A program made the position numbers and the translations under genes. From NCBI GenBank assembly GCA_964030785.1, contig CAXIQD010000050.1, forward strand, positions 186,001 through 250,000: a stretch of DNA of 64,000 nucleotides. The letters are read 5' to 3'. Shown here piece by piece: positions 12,327 through 24,642 of this stretch; position 1 is the stretch's first letter, and the number at the start of each line of letters is the position of its first letter. Below the pieces are notes generated by a model. It ran no database searches. It was not told the DNA's origin and saw only the letters and a program-made list of their open reading frames with translations. The DNA comes from Siderastrea siderea (lineage: Eukaryota > Cnidaria > Anthozoa > Scleractinia > Rhizangiidae).

Positions 12327-12930
12327 ATGGTACCGGGATCTTGGCGGGATCTTGGCAAGATCCCGCCAAGATTCCCGCCGGGATCCCGCCGAGATTTTGG
12401 CCGCCGGGATTCCCGGTTCCGCCGGGATCCTTACCGAAATTCTTGGCAGGAGGCGGGATTCCCGGCGGCCAAAATCTCGGCAGGATCCCGGCGGGAATCT
12501 TGCCGGGATTCTTGGCGGGAGACGGGATTCCCGGCGGCCAAAATCTTGGCGGGATCCCGGCGGGAATCTTGCCGGGATTCTTGGCGGGAGACGGGATTCC
12601 CGGCGGCCAAAATCTCGGCGGGATCCCGGCGGGAATCTTGCCGGGATTCTTGGACGGGAAGCGGGATCCTGACGGCCAAAATCTCGGCAGGATTCCGGCG
12701 GGAGTCTTGCCGGGATTCTTGGTGGGAGACGGGATTCTCAGCGGCCAAAATCTCGGCAGGATCCCAGCGGGAGTCTTGCCGGGATTCTTGGCGGGTAACT
12801 GGATATCTCGGTGGGAGTGTTGCCGGGATTTGCGACGGGAAACAAAATTCCTTGCGGTCAAAATCTTCCCGGCAGCCAAAATCTCCGGGGGTCCTGTCTG
12901 GAATCTTGCCAGGATTCGCGATGAGAACGT
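12327..12930. repeat. GC-rich 69-bp minisatellite with palindromic motifs
   Basis: GGGATTCCCGGCGGCCAAAA recurs at 69-bp spacing (12454, 12523, 12592, then diverged copies), alternating with GGGAATCTTGCCGGGATTCT. The unit is rich in short palindromes (GGGATCCC, CCGGCGGG). Because 69 is a multiple of three, long frames stay open on both strands without being genes. Confidence 0.92.
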
Positions 12931-13415
12931 AATTAACATTAATCAAACTACCAGACGCTGACAAAACTATGTCCTATATTGCAGTCCCAAGTATTGTTGA
13001 CATGATTGTTATCAGCCTTGCACGGATTTCTTAATCGAATTATCCCTTATGTGGTACTATTTCCATGTGACACTAACGAGAAGACAAAGAATAGTTCACG
13101 TGCATGGGTTGTTACTTCAGCGTGCCGAAGTTAACGTTGTTGATTGATTTCCACGTTCCCCTTCTCAAACTCATTAATTATTCATATTGTTAGCAGCCTA
13201 CCAGAACGGCCCATTCTGGTCAGGTGGATGAGTTTAGAAACCCAATGAAAAACGAGTTGAAAACCACACGCGTTTAGAAACGATTTCAAACCCGTGTGTA
13301 AATTGTTTCTTAATCTGCATATTCAAAAGGCAAGACGAAAACATGGACATCAACAAATTTATTTATTCACACAATATGAGAGCAAATTATGACAATGAAA
13401 GCAACACTACTGCAC

Positions 13416-13825
13416 CTTTTGTCTGATGCATCGAGGAGATTGAAATCCAAGTTTGCATTCTTTTCCTCCATGAATCGACGTATTCCGCACACAATCTGAT
13501 ATATGGTTCTGGGTGGGTATCTTTCCTTTGATGGTTTAGCAACTTCTTGGATAAACTTTGCCAGCCAATAATTGAGGCTTAAAGCATCCATTTCAAGCAA
13601 CGGAAATTCCAAGGACTGAACTTTGTGCAGATCGTAATTTTTAAATAGACCGCCTGGTTCCAACGTTGCTACTTTAGGAACTCGGACTTTTTGCCATTGT
13701 TCAAAAATTCCAACCGCCCATTTGTTTTTATATTGGGTAGACTTCGGAATAGCGCTGGCCACACACTTTTCTTCTTGTTCAAAAGTTTTGGCAGCTCTAA
13801 ATCTGTACTCTGCCATTTCTGCCAT
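13416..13825 (-). CDS. QRICH1/ZMYM2-like domain exon, partial
   Basis: The frame contains IPKSTQYKNKWAVGIFEQWQ, then LNYWLAKFIQEVAKPS, YPPRTIYQIVCGIRRFMEE and LDASDKR. This is the N-terminal part of the domain shared by QRICH1, ZMYM2-4 and related proteins, which derives from Crypton tyrosine recombinases. A possible GT donor (13415-13414) directly follows DASDKR, where these proteins usually continue into the recombinase-like fold. No following exon was found nearby. The start is one of two close Met codons (13825 or 13816). It may be a retrocopy, a decayed Crypton-like gene or a real first exon. Confidence 0.6.
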
Positions 13826-14065
13826 TTGGGTTGTGAATTCAAAGCAACGTGTTTGCTTCGAACTGACAAACAACAAGACTGAAAAACGTTGCATTAAATG
13901 CAAGAATAATTTCACACACTAGCACGTCGGCGACGGGATCTCAATCAACGCCTCAAAGCGTTGATTACGATCCACAAATAGAATATTTGAATCGAGAAAA
14001 CTCATTAAAATGATAAGTGCTTCTAATTTTTTTGTTGGAGAAGTAATTACAAAAACTCGTGCTTC

Positions 14066-14136
14066 AGGTTTCATCAGGTTTCCAAACACTCGAAAACAAT
14101 AAAAATGTTTTCTCGTGTTTGGAAACCTGATGAAAC
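14066..14136. repeat. Near-perfect ~70-bp hairpin
   Basis: CATCAGGTTTCCAAACACTC is followed after a short AT loop by its reverse complement GTGTTTGGAAACCTGATG, with GAAAAC/GTTTTC pairs inside. It is a strong stem-loop within otherwise non-coding DNA. Confidence 0.85.
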
Positions 14137-14299
14137 CCTCGCACTCGTTTTTGAAATAGTACATGAAAGCCTCGTGGTGCCAGGAGCGTTGCTGGTGGAA
14201 GGAGGCAAGTGTCTTCTTTATTTGCTGTGAAATTCGTAGCATCTGCAGGAGAATAACCAACGAACAGGAAGAGTTTGATGGTGTTTTGAGCATTATGTG

Positions 14300-17200
14300 T
14301 TTGTTCGCACTTACATTTTATACGGCTCAGATGTAAACCATATGTGTTCGCGGTTCAGAGAGATCGATTTATTTGTAGTCAAGACAAAGCATGGAATAGC
14401 GGCCGTGCAGAAACTCGGATTTGTTCATGATCATCTAAGAAAGGAACAGTGTGCTGGACGAGAATTGTCAGTGGAAATTTAAATGCTGAGTGAAAGAAAC
14501 GTGTGAAATCTGAAATATCTGGCAACGCAGTTTTGCGAAGTACCTTTTACAATTGTCATCAGAGGAACAAATATTGTTTGGTACTCCAAAGTATTCAGAA
14601 TTTCGCAGAACGGCCCCATTGGAGGAGACAGGTGGAAAGGCTTGGGTTTTATTTTATAACATGCACACCGTTTCAGATTTAAGGTTAATCTACATCGTTA
14701 TTTCAAGATTACTCTCTCTTTAATAAACGTAAGTGTATTAAATTTTGTTGACGCGTTCTGCCTGAACATACGTGCAGGGTCTGTAATTGGGCGAAGCTTA
14801 TGCAAAACACAAATTAAATCGCCAAATACTAGCAAATGTGGGGAATTTGTTGAAAACATCTGCGCCGCTTGCATTGCGCTTCAACTCGTTTATAAATGTA
14901 AACACTGAAATATGAACATGCAGGGATGAACAGGGATGACCATCTGTTTTTGTATAACCCTGAGAATCCAATAAATTGTATCTAGTAAATAATCCCATTA
15001 TTTTCCTTTGTCTTTGTGGTTTATTTTGGATAGTTCAACTGAAAACAGAATGTGCGAGGACCTTTTAAATGAAAACTATCTACATCTAATTAGACTGTCT
15101 CAATTTGTTATGGAATTTATCTTGCGTAGTTCTTCCTCAACTATTTGCCTTGGAAAAGAATACAAAAGGAGAACACGTTATGGAGAATAAAAAGGTGAAA
15201 CCGACGACACCGAACAAAGAAAAATAGAATTCAAGGGATTACAAACAAACTACACTTTCCGGTAACTTGAAGCCTCAGTTAATCGAACCTCCCGCCAACT
15301 TTATAACTCGAGGTGAACGCTTTTTTCTCTTCACAACATTTCCTTCAGAATTTTGCCCTGGATAACTCAAACCTTCAAATAACTCCAACCTTTGTTATTT
15401 TCCTTAAAGGTTCGAGTAAAGAAACTGAACAAGGAAAATGACAATGTAAAAATAAAGTGTTTCTTTTGTGGCGTCTTCTAGTCTTGCAGAAATTGGCTGC
15501 TCGCAAAACTGTGGTCACGCAAGACACGATTTTTTTTGTCATGTAGTGCAAAGCTCGTGAAATTGTCGATCGCAAATTGTTTATATATTGTTGGTGTTGT
15601 TTTGCATCTAAAACTATTTAACAAGGCACCATTTTCAGTATTAGATTCTGCAACTTGCCACAAATTCTGAAATTTGTCAGACTTGTCACCTGGCTGTTCT
15701 TTACGCTACGGGCTAAATTGTGTCAAGTTTACGCAAATCTGGAGAAGACGGCGAAAACTAAGCTTACTTTTTGAACTCACAAAATGAATGCTTAAGTAAT
15801 GTCTAAGAGCAAATTAGTTACAGGTAAGTAAGTTTATTTATACCATCCTCACACATTTTTATAGGTAAGTCAAGCTTTTTTTCAGTGTGGATTTTTCTTA
15901 CAAGGGAGCCTCTTTCTGTGAAAGACTCGCCAATGGTCAGTTTACTTGACTGAAATCAACATCACCAATTAAAATAAATTAAAGGTTAACAGTCGACGAC
16001 ATATAAAAGGGTTCTTTCAGCGAAAAAATATACAAGGCAACAAAAAGCAGTACACGCTGATGCTTTTGAGTGAAATATAAAAGTGAAACTCACTGACCTT
16101 TTCCTGACATGTTGAATGATTGGAGCGACCAGACTCGTACGTTGAAGGAAAGAAACCCAGTTCAGTAGCGGCTTCCATCGCGGCAAATTAGTAAGCCGTA
16201 GAGACTATAGACGTCCTTTGGAAATTTTTGAAAGCATTTAACTCGATTGTTCATTCCTCAAATGTAGCTTTGTCCACAACATCTACTCATCCTTTGTTTA
16301 AGTTCATTCTCAGTACACTTTAGTGTGGCATGTCTTGCTGGGTTTAGCATGCCGGCCGTTCTCTCGTTGACAACAGTTTCTTGAGTTTCTTTCAAAACGT
16401 TCTCTTGCTTCAAACTTGACAGAACCATGTTGTTTTCGGTAAAAATAATAACTGTTAAACGTTTCAATTTTCTCCTGTACATACAACAAAAAGAAGCCAT
16501 TTTCAACTTGTTTTGTGGAAAAGTTTCGCATTTTTTGGCTTACGCGAGCACCGCTCGCCGATGGCGTGATTGAATCAACCAATCACATTGTTCCATTAAC
16601 GCAATGGCGGGAGTCAAGGCGGGATTTTTTGGCGCGACTACGGTATTAGGTACATGGCCGGCAAGCAGCGAAAAAAGTTAAATTCAGAACGACAACATAT
16701 TAGTCACAGGAAACAGTATTTAAATAACCCTTGCTTAACTCTTCCGTGGTGGCTTATAAAGAAAGTTCAACAAAGAGATGACATGACATCACCTAGACAG
16801 AAGTAGTCATTTAAAATACAGGGATGCGAAAACGAAGTCCTCTGCATAAAAGGTAAGCTTAAGTGACAACAAATAGACATCAGTGGTCTGATAAAATGAA
16901 ATGACTTGTAAAACAGAGCCGATCAGAGCCAGCAGCGTTTCTGATCGTTGTTATTTTGGTAGATGTCGCGCGTAGCGGCAAAGCTACAAAACCGGACAAC
17001 CGTTAACATTGCTCTTCGTCGATTGTTAGTTTCAGTTATATCGAGAACCCGGAATGATTCTCCTTACGGATACAGCACTGCGTTAATTGCCACTTTAATC
17101 CCGTTTGAAGATATAAACTTTTGAAGATTAATAGAGTTCGGGATTAATGACCATCGTCTTTACAATCTCGCACAACGTGCCAGCGCGAACTCCCGCACGA

Positions 17201-17390
17201 TGATCGCCCTGTTTTTTATTCATCAACATAACGAGCCATACAAGAACGCTGTTTGAAACGCACTCTGATAAAAATATCAGTTGCAATAGACCTCACTAAA
17301 GTTTGCTCGGGCTTTACATACCACAACTTGTAATATTTTTTCTGAAGTCTCATCACGGTCAGTTATGAATCTGCGCATCTTGCCAAGATC
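14300..17390. other. No gene recognised
   Basis: About 3.1 kb of AT-rich DNA forming the interior of the candidate 12.3-17.6-kb element. The small ORFs lack motifs, and I see no transposase. Confidence 0.45.
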
Positions 17391-17646
17391 GTAGTTGTCG
17401 TGCCGAGATTGCGGTTGTCTTGGCGGGATCACCGATGTCTTGGCAAGATCACGCCGGGAACCGAAACTCTCGCCGGGATTCTTGCCAAGATCCCGGCCAA
17501 GATTTTTTCTTGCCAAGATCCCGTTAGAATCCCGGCGGGGAAATTCCGTTTCCCGGCAAGATTTTTTATTTCCCGGCAAGATCCCGGTAGGAAGCGGGAT
17601 TCTTGGCGGGATCCCGCCGGGATCCCGGTAGCCATTTTACAAGGGT
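17390..17646. repeat. GC-rich repeat, right-end partner of 12.33-kb array
   Basis: Contains GGCGGGATC, TGCCAAGATCCCGGC and GGGATCCCGCCGGGATCC phrases homologous to the 12.3-kb minisatellite. It ends in the inverted terminus TTTTACAAGGG. Confidence 0.85.
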
Positions 17647-19171
17647 GTCAATTGCATAAAAAAAATCCTTTGCTTACATCCGGATCCCTCCCCCCCCCCC
17701 CCTTCTGGGAATACGATGATTTTTGAGAAAACCAAAAAATGCATGCAGTAATTATTTGAACTTTCTAAAACATGAACATTCTATTATGAGTGACAGAAAT
17801 AGTAAAAAAGCACTTTCCATAATGCAGTGCTTTTATTTCATACATGTAGGTACTGAGATCGAAAAAAATGGCAAATTTCAGTCGCCTTCTGGAAACTAAT
17901 ATTAAGTGATAAACAAAATTAATTCACACATAAGCTTAAGTCTTAAGTCTCTTAAGTCCATGTAAATAAAATTATTGAAATTCAAGCAAACAATTCAGAA
18001 ATCAGAATTATAGGTTTAAAGAATATTTAAGACCTACTTCAGTAGATTCATAAATGAGGATGTGGTTTTTCATCGATTCGTTACTTGCATGGATTTTGGT
18101 AGGGTTTTGCCGAGGATATTGTAAACAATGACTGGATTCAGAGTTTAAAAGAACGAGCCATATCTCAATTATGTCCTGTTTACATGTATCATTCTTTTGT
18201 TAGTCAATGAGTTAACATCTTGACGATTCGCGCTGGTACTTCAAGTTTCGTCTATTACTTCACTACATGCTTTTAAAAGCTGTTTTCTCCTTTGCCTGGC
18301 TACACTTTGCTCCGTGAAAACAAAACTCACTGGTATCCTTCAAAGTTAAAAGCGGGTTGTCGTCGTAAAAAAAATAACTGAAAATAATATATTTATAACC
18401 AAAGCCAAGGCAAATTTCTCTTTGTTCGAGATAACGGGGAATTGGAAATAAGCGAGTTGAGATAGTGGGATCCTTCTAAATAAAAGCGAATGTACAATAC
18501 CGTAATATTCTGTGAAATGATTGAAAAATTCCGAGAAACTCACCGGGGAAACTCAGCAATCAGATCTTCAATCGGTTCAATTAAAGCATCGGGCCAAAGC
18601 AATCCATATTTCTCCTCTCTAAGACATTCATATTCCACTTTATAGGCATTCGGGACCGGCAGTCGAGTTTCTTTAGCCTATCTTTTCATTTCTAACGTTG
18701 AAAAGGTATTGTGTTCTCGTTCTCGGTGACGCGGCCATTATTGAATCTTGTAATATGATACCATCATCTTTGCTCTACCCCCTCAAATTCCGTTACTTTT
18801 TTCCGTTTTTTTTGTGTTTTTTTTTTCACTTTCTACGAGTAGTACTAAATGACATAAAAGGTGCGGTTTAAGTTTTGACGAAAAGTTTGCTTTTGTTACA
18901 AAGCACGGAATTTGATTTTACCTGAACACCTTCTAACTTCATGCTGTCCTTGGCGTAAATTTCTTCTCCGTTCTCTCTCTCCGTTACGATTTCTTTCCCC
19001 TTGTTCATCTGTAGAATAAATACAAAAACGTAGACGTAAATTATTCGGTGGTACAAAATTATTTCCAATCACAAATTGATAAAAATCAAGAAATCTGTAC
19101 CCGACATGTTTACAGTTCTCTGTCGGCGTCTCTCAGTTTTCCTCTGGCGTTGTTCTTCAGTACCGTCAGTC
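17647..19171. other. No gene recognised; one possible small exon
   Basis: Mostly AT-rich, with a C15 run near 17688. On the minus strand, about 19008-18922 is open and bounded by CTACAG and a GT; it encodes MNKGKEIVTERENGEEIYAK. This could be an exon linked to the charged-repeat frame at 19172-19342, but I cannot confirm it. Confidence 0.35.
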
Positions 19172-19342
19172 TTACTTCTGATCTCGTTGCCTTTCTCGCT
19201 TTGCTGTAAGCTTACTGTTCCTTTGTCTTTCTCGTTTACGTTTCCGTCCTGCTTGACGCTGTTCTTCAGTGGCGTTTCTCATCATTACCCGTTGTTGTTC
19301 TCTATCTCCTTCTCTTTTCCTTCGTCTCTGCTCTTCTGACAT
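19172..19342 (-). pseudogene. Short basic repeat protein remnant (STPR-like)
   Basis: A 56-residue frame of almost pure charged residues with RNATEEQRQAGRKRKRERQR. It resembles the ~23-residue STPR-type repeats found next to several animal transposon proteins. Past its stop, another frame continues with TEEQRQRKTERRRQR, so the reading frame has shifted and the segment is decaying. Function unknown. Confidence 0.4.
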
Positions 19343-20749
19343 ATTTTTCTCAGTATATTATTTAAATTAAAGTTTAATAAAAGATAAATGGACAATGATC
19401 TGGGCGAAAATTTGCCTCATGTAAGAATGTCATGCGACGGTCTCCGCTTGCCACGGACCATAAAAAATCACCAGCATGCCTTTTAGTATAAGTATGGGGC
19501 TCCACTCTTGCAGCCTTCGGCCGCAAAGGAGTTCCGCTAAAAACTGGGAAAATAAGTACTTTGTATATTTTCCCTATTGAATGCCAGTTTGCTCATCACA
19601 TATTTACGTAAATTTTATTAACCCTATACAGACAAGGCTTTTTTCGCTCGACTTTAACAAGCTCTCTTTGGGAGCAAATAACGCAGACTCGTTCACATTT
19701 ACTCACAAACAATTGCCATAGTCTTGTTAAGCTGATATCGAGCTTTCAACAAATTGTTGTCAGAGGTGACAATTCTCACACCTCAGGTGGCAAATCACAT
19801 TTGTATTGCGGGCTCAAAAATAAAAGTTCGGCGTTTTACGGCTAATTTGTTAAGATATACTTTACAGCAAAGTAGGAGTTTATTCCTATACAGAAAAGGA
19901 AAAAATAAGTGGGATCCCAGAGCGCAACTCCGATTACTTCCTTAGTATCGGCGTTAATATTAAAAACCATGTGCCATGTTTTTAAGTGGCTATAATACCG
20001 AGTCGAAAGCAGTGTTTGTTCTGGGCTCCAGTGAAAAGTTTCTCGTACTTCATTTCAATAAGCCGCCCAAATTTCTTTCAGATACGATTTTTTACGTCTT
20101 TATTTTTAAAATACGTTTCAGTGCATTCGGTACCTGCCCTTAAAATTTGCCATTTTTTCGCCGAAATCTCCTCGCAAACAGCTCGTGATCAGCCGCCATT
20201 TTGAATTCTCTTTGGAAAGCCGTTGTTCAAAGTGTTTGTGCTAACAAAGGGCTGATTATTGGTCGAAGAATACTGAGAATCCACGGTATTTCTCGCGTAC
20301 TGTCGGAACTCAGTATGGCGTCGATAACAATCAAAAATGCATAGCAACGCGCTAGTTCTCCTTAATCGTTCACTTATTTCTCGTTGAGTGACGTCTGTAC
20401 GTCGCAAAGATCGGATATCAAAAGTTTATATGGACAAATAACGTTCAAAAGGTAACGTGGACCTTAGAAGCGATTGCCAATTACTTGTGAAACTGTAGCG
20501 TTAAAGAATTCCGCTGCCTTTTCCTCTAATTTCCCTGGAACTATTCCTTATTGTCGCTAGTAGAAATATGAAAAATTGCTCCACAGCTAAAATGCTAAAA
20601 CATTGCGAAACAACGCTCGTAGCAACCAACTTTGGCCTTCGTTTCGCTGCTTCAAGCATAGGAGAAATTCTCATCTCTCGGATTTGGCTACAACTTAATA
20701 TGTACTTTCACATACTTGAGGTTTTAGGTATGTTTCAATTTTGACCTAA
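19343..20749. other. No gene recognised
   Basis: AT-rich; small ORFs without motifs or splice logic. Confidence 0.4.
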
Positions 20750-22055
20750 TGTCAGTCCTTAACTCCAAGAATATTTTAAAAAGGTATGACAAAGAAACTG
20801 TATCTACTGGATATTTCTTCGACTATATCATCTTTTAGAATGACCAGTGATTACTAGAAGGTGTTTCTCCAGGCGATTGATTAAGCTCCCCGTTTACTAA
20901 ATAATTCCTCTTAACAATTTCCCTATCATGGTTATAATGTTGTGTTGACTCAAGCCAACTTGCCCACCACAAAGAAACTCTAACCTCTAAATCATAAGAT
21001 AAATGTTGGAAACCACACTAAAATGTTCAAAAAATAATATAAGCGGTAGCTCTTACCTCGCCTTGTAAGAGAGCTGAAGTTAAATAGTGTTTCTAGGAGA
21101 ATATATTGCTTTTAAGTTTCCACGTGACTGAGGGCTGTCAATCAGCTCGGTTTCTTGGCGTGTTGTACATCATTATAAACAGTAAATTTAAGTTTCATAT
21201 ATTTGATATCTAATTTATTTTCAAGCTTATTGTTGTTAGCTATTTAGCAGTTTCTGACTGTTCTTTTTATCCAATAAAGAACTGTAGACAATTGCAAACT
21301 ATGGAAAGCAATTTGGCCCGCTTCTTTAATATGTTTTGTTAGAGAGATTTAAATTGAAAATGATCAATTCATTAGTTATTTCATTTTATTAAGTAAACTC
21401 AAATTCACATGCGTACACCCAATCGTTTGTCCATGCATAAACGACAAGGATAAGTGTTAAACAGACTCTCAACGTGCAAGAAGTTAAGAACAAGGCAGTC
21501 TCTCAGATTAGAGAGCTATTGCGAACGGCAAAACAAGAAAAGTAATCTGCCAAGTGTTCAGGATTGAAGTAATCAGCCGACACTCACTCACACCCATACC
21601 AGATAGATTACTAAGAATGATGAGATTAACATTATACCACAGAAAACTTCAAATGGTTTGAAGTGATTTAAAAACTTGATTTTGCTGGGGCTGTCATTTG
21701 TATTTCAAGAAATAGAAGTTAACGTTGTCTTTGTAAAGTCATGTTTTTGGCTTTATAAAACTATGTACCAAATTATTTAGCTATTCAGGTACATTATATT
21801 GAGATGTGCCTTGAGATTGTTCAGCTGTCAACCTCTATAAACGAAGAGGTCTAATAATTTTGTGGACCACCGCCCGTGTTTAGGAAAGCACACACAATAT
21901 TTAGTTGCTTCCAATAATCCTAGACATTCTTTACACCTCCTAAGTCCATTACATTTTATTGTCAAAAGTTTACAGTGGTAAAGTAGGGTGTAGGATCTAT
22001 ATTACGTTTCCCCGTAATTGTTACAGAGGATTATTCATGACCAATATATCACCTA
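20750..22055 (-). repeat. ~1.3-kb dispersed repeat, copy A (inverted)
   Basis: The reverse complement aligns along its length with 31957-33430. Shared landmarks include ACACCCAATCGTTTGTCCAT, CGAACGGCAAAACAAGAAAA and the terminal TCATGACCAATATATCAC. This copy lacks the SINE present in copy B and so shows the pre-insertion sequence. Non-coding. Whether it is a transposon or a duplicated regulatory block is not clear. Confidence 0.85.
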
Positions 22056-22893
22056 GTAAGGAGGCTCGAAAGGGTTTTTGGCCGCGCGAGCGCGTAGCCC
22101 ACACAGGACATTGCTATAATACACAGGTCAGCTGATAGCCTGTGAACAGGCTCTCTGGTCGGAGAAAGAGCGAAAAAAACAAAGGGCGAGAACGAGCAAA
22201 GAGACGGGGAGGGGGTGGGGAAGGAAGGAGGGAAGAGAGAAGGGGGAGAGCCTGTTGACAAAGGATTGAAACCGCCATTCCGCCCCCTTGTAATTGACCT
22301 GTCATTGATCGTCTGCATCGATCGTCATCGATCATCGATCGTCTGATCGGTCGTCTTCGGTTGGACGCCATAAGATTTGGGTTATTTAACATCTCTTCAA
22401 CTCAAATCATTATGTGCAGTGGAATCTACATTCTCTGAGTTTTCAAATAGCGTATTAAACTTAGAAATCGATTGAGAATCGAAGGAAAAAAGGCATTATT
22501 GGCCTGACAATAAAAATTTTATGATGTCCCTCGCTGTCATTGATTAACTTCAATTTTGAACACGTGAGGGAAGGACAATACTCTAGGGGTATCCTTGAAT
22601 TGGTTAGTGGGTATACCCTTTAGACCTGTATGCCATGCGCTTCTAGCGATCTAGCCTCGAGCAATTTGTTGAGTTTTCGGAGCTACAATTTTATACCTCT
22701 TTCCGCCTTCTTTGTCAGGTAAGTGTGTTTTAGCTCCCCATTTCCTCTGCTGATTGCATTCAGGACCGTTTACGTATTTCCACGTATTTTTCTTCTGCAT
22801 ATCTTTTGTTGTTACGAACCTTGAGTTCGCTTGCTTCGCTCGTATCCGCCCGCTCGTATCTTCGCTTCGGTAGTTCATTATAATTCCGTCATT
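22056..22893. other. No gene recognised
   Basis: Contains a purine-rich tract (about 22190-22250) and a run of GATCGTC/CGATCATCGATC repeats near 22305-22355. It may include the 5' region of the SGNH-bearing unit downstream. Confidence 0.4.
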
Positions 22894-23490
22894 ATGAATA
22901 ATTCAGTTCGTCCTAAGGCCCTCATCATCGGGCATTCTTTTGTCCGTCGTTTAAAGGACGATCTCCTGCGGAATTTTGACTCTCGTGCATCCCTTGATTT
23001 CGGGCTAGATCGAAGCATGGAGGTTTTGTTGCATGGCGTCGGCGGGCTTCGCGTTACTCAACTTCGCCGCATTATTTCCCAGAAAGTTCGCGATCTGTCG
23101 GCAAATGCTGTGCTTTTGGAAATCGGCACGAACGACTTGGCTTCTATTTCACCCGAAATTGCGGGCTCCGACATTCATGATATTGTCGAATATTTACATT
23201 TCTCTTTAGGTATAAAAATGGTGCGTGTTTGTTTAGTGATACCTCGTAGGGTTCGCGGGTCGGGCTTGCCCGACGCTGGTTTCAATCTTTTGGCCCTGAA
23301 ACTAAACCAGTATCTTTCTGTGTTGCTGGATGATACTCCTTTCGCTTTTGTCTGGCATCACGAGGAGCTGGAGTCGCTGGATCGCGCCATTTTGATGCCA
23401 GATGGTGTTCATTTGAATCCACATGGCCAGTACAAGCTGTACCGGAGCTATCGTGATGCACTTTTAAAGGCTTTGCCTTCGTCGTCTTAG
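22894..23490 (+). CDS. SGNH/GDSL-type hydrolase domain protein (retroelement-like)
   Basis: The 198-residue frame shows the SGNH blocks in order: ALIIGHSFVRR (block I, nucleophile Ser in GHS), GVGGLRV (block II Gly), EIGTNDL (block III Asn) and DGVHLNPHG (block V Asp and His). This fold hydrolyses esters. In invertebrate genomes many single-exon copies belong to tyrosine-recombinase retrotransposons (DIRS/Ngaro group) and other retroelements. The Met at 22894 was chosen because homology-like sequence begins there; an upstream in-frame Met at 22831 adds 21 residues without motif character. No reverse transcriptase or recombinase is visible nearby. Confidence 0.75.
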   Translation: MNNSVRPKALIIGHSFVRRLKDDLLRNFDSRASLDFGLDRSMEVLLHGVGGLRVTQLRRIISQKVRDLSANAVLLEIGTNDLASISPEIAGSDIHDIVEYLHFSLGIKMVRVCLVIPRRVRGSGLPDAGFNLLALKLNQYLSVLLDDTPFAFVWHHEELESLDRAILMPDGVHLNPHGQYKLYRSYRDALLKALPSSS

Positions 23491-23584
23491 AATTTTTCAC
23501 GGGGGTTATGGGCTCTTAATAACTTGCTTTGTGTTTGTACTGTAATAATGTAAGCCTACAATATTGATTATTTCATCATTGTTG

Positions 23585-23935
23585 GCCTGGCGCCCACTTA
23601 GCTGTTTTCGTGTCACATGGTTAACGCTCATTTATGGCCTCCTACGTTTGCAGGCTTTTTTGTTTTTATTAACGTTCATTTATGGCCTGCATTAACACTT
23701 GATTTGTTGGCCTGGAGCAGCCTTAGCAGGATTAATTTTCTTTCGATTTTCTTTTGGCCTGTTAAGTTGGCCTGGAGCACACTAAGCCATTTGTTTGTGC
23801 TACTTTATTGCCTGCTTAAAGCCTGATTCCTTATTTGTCGGCCTGAGCAGACTTAGCACGTTGCTTTGTTTTAATTTACTTTCTGGCTTCGTGCTCATTT
23901 ATGGCCTACTTTGCATGAGAAGCTTAACCCACAGA
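23585..23935. repeat. Degenerate TTGGCCTGG-type short repeats
   Basis: Phrases such as TTGGCCTGGCGCCCACTTAG, TTGGCCTGGAGCAGCCTTAG, TTGGCCTGGAGCACACTAAG and CGGCCTGAGCAGACTTAGCA recur at 60-120-bp intervals just 3' of the SGNH ORF. They look like the 3' repetitive tail of the same retroelement. Confidence 0.6.
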
Positions 23936-24642
23936 AAAAATTCGCTCCAGGAGACTATTTCGAGGTGATAAATTCCGTCAATTATTTTGCTCAACTTGGA
24001 GAATTGAATGACGTTTGCGGTCAACATCAATCGACACTATATAATTTAAATGAGCTAAATAAATGCTAAATCTCTCTGAAGGGTAACCGATCTGGTGGGT
24101 TTCGAATTGAAAGAAAATCTCGAAGATAGTCAAAGACACCTCTTTTCCAATTCTTCGCTTCAATTCTTTGCTTCTACTCGGCTTGTTATTGGAATATGTC
24201 AGTTTCAGTTAATGCCTTTGGGCTTTAGGAAAAGCCAAGTTCAGTTCTCGTGTTTGGCTATTGGCTGTACTTTAAATGAGAAAGGGATAGCTCTATGGCC
24301 ATTGTGTGGATCGTAAAGAGTCGAGTTATAGTCGCAATGCCGGTCAGAGTAGCCGTTAAGCGGCCGCGAGATTTGAAAATGCCGCGCGCGCTTTGTCGCC
24401 TTTGTCCTGTCACGCGCGTCACGTACATTGTTTGCTCGCGCTTGGTCGGAACGGCCTGGCACATTGCTCCTCTATTGTTGCCCTGTGTGTACTTTCGATT
24501 AATGTTGTACAAGGAACATGTGGAAAATAATTATCCATAAAAGGTTTATTATTACCGAACTTTTAATGTTTTACTGGAGCGGGAATTTCAACTTGGAAAA
24601 CACGATGTGTTTCACGAGTTCGTCAAACGAAGTGTTTTCGCA
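23936..24642. other. No gene recognised (5' flank of next gene)
   Basis: Contains a GC-rich CpG-bearing stretch at 24350-24440 (GCGGCCGCGA, GCCGCGCGCGC) that could be the promoter region of the following gene. No clear TATA box. Confidence 0.4.

Larger units (their letters stand above)
12317..17646. mobile_element. Candidate 5.3-kb element with inverted GC-rich ends
   Basis: CCCTTGTAAAAATGGTACCG at 12317 is matched in inverted form by GGTAGCCATTTTACAAGGG ending at 17646. Just inside both ends lie related GGGATCCCGGCGGGAATCTT-type minisatellites (12.33-12.92 and 17.39-17.64 kb). Inverted termini plus inverted subterminal arrays suggest one transposon-like unit. I could not find a convincing target-site duplication (flanks ATATG and TGTCA). 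The only coding-looking segment inside is a QRICH1/ZMYM-like exon. Two independent miniature elements that happen to face each other are the alternative. Confidence 0.5.

Noticed and set aside
12167..12964. Long overlapping ORFs on both strands (up to 264 codons)
   Set aside because: They are translations of a 69-bp GC-rich tandem repeat whose period is a multiple of three; proteins are mere repeats and all frames are open.
22049..22392. Overlapping 89- and 92-codon minus ORFs
   Set aside because: Purine-rich tract translated as Pro/Ser/Leu-rich peptides; no splice or motif support.
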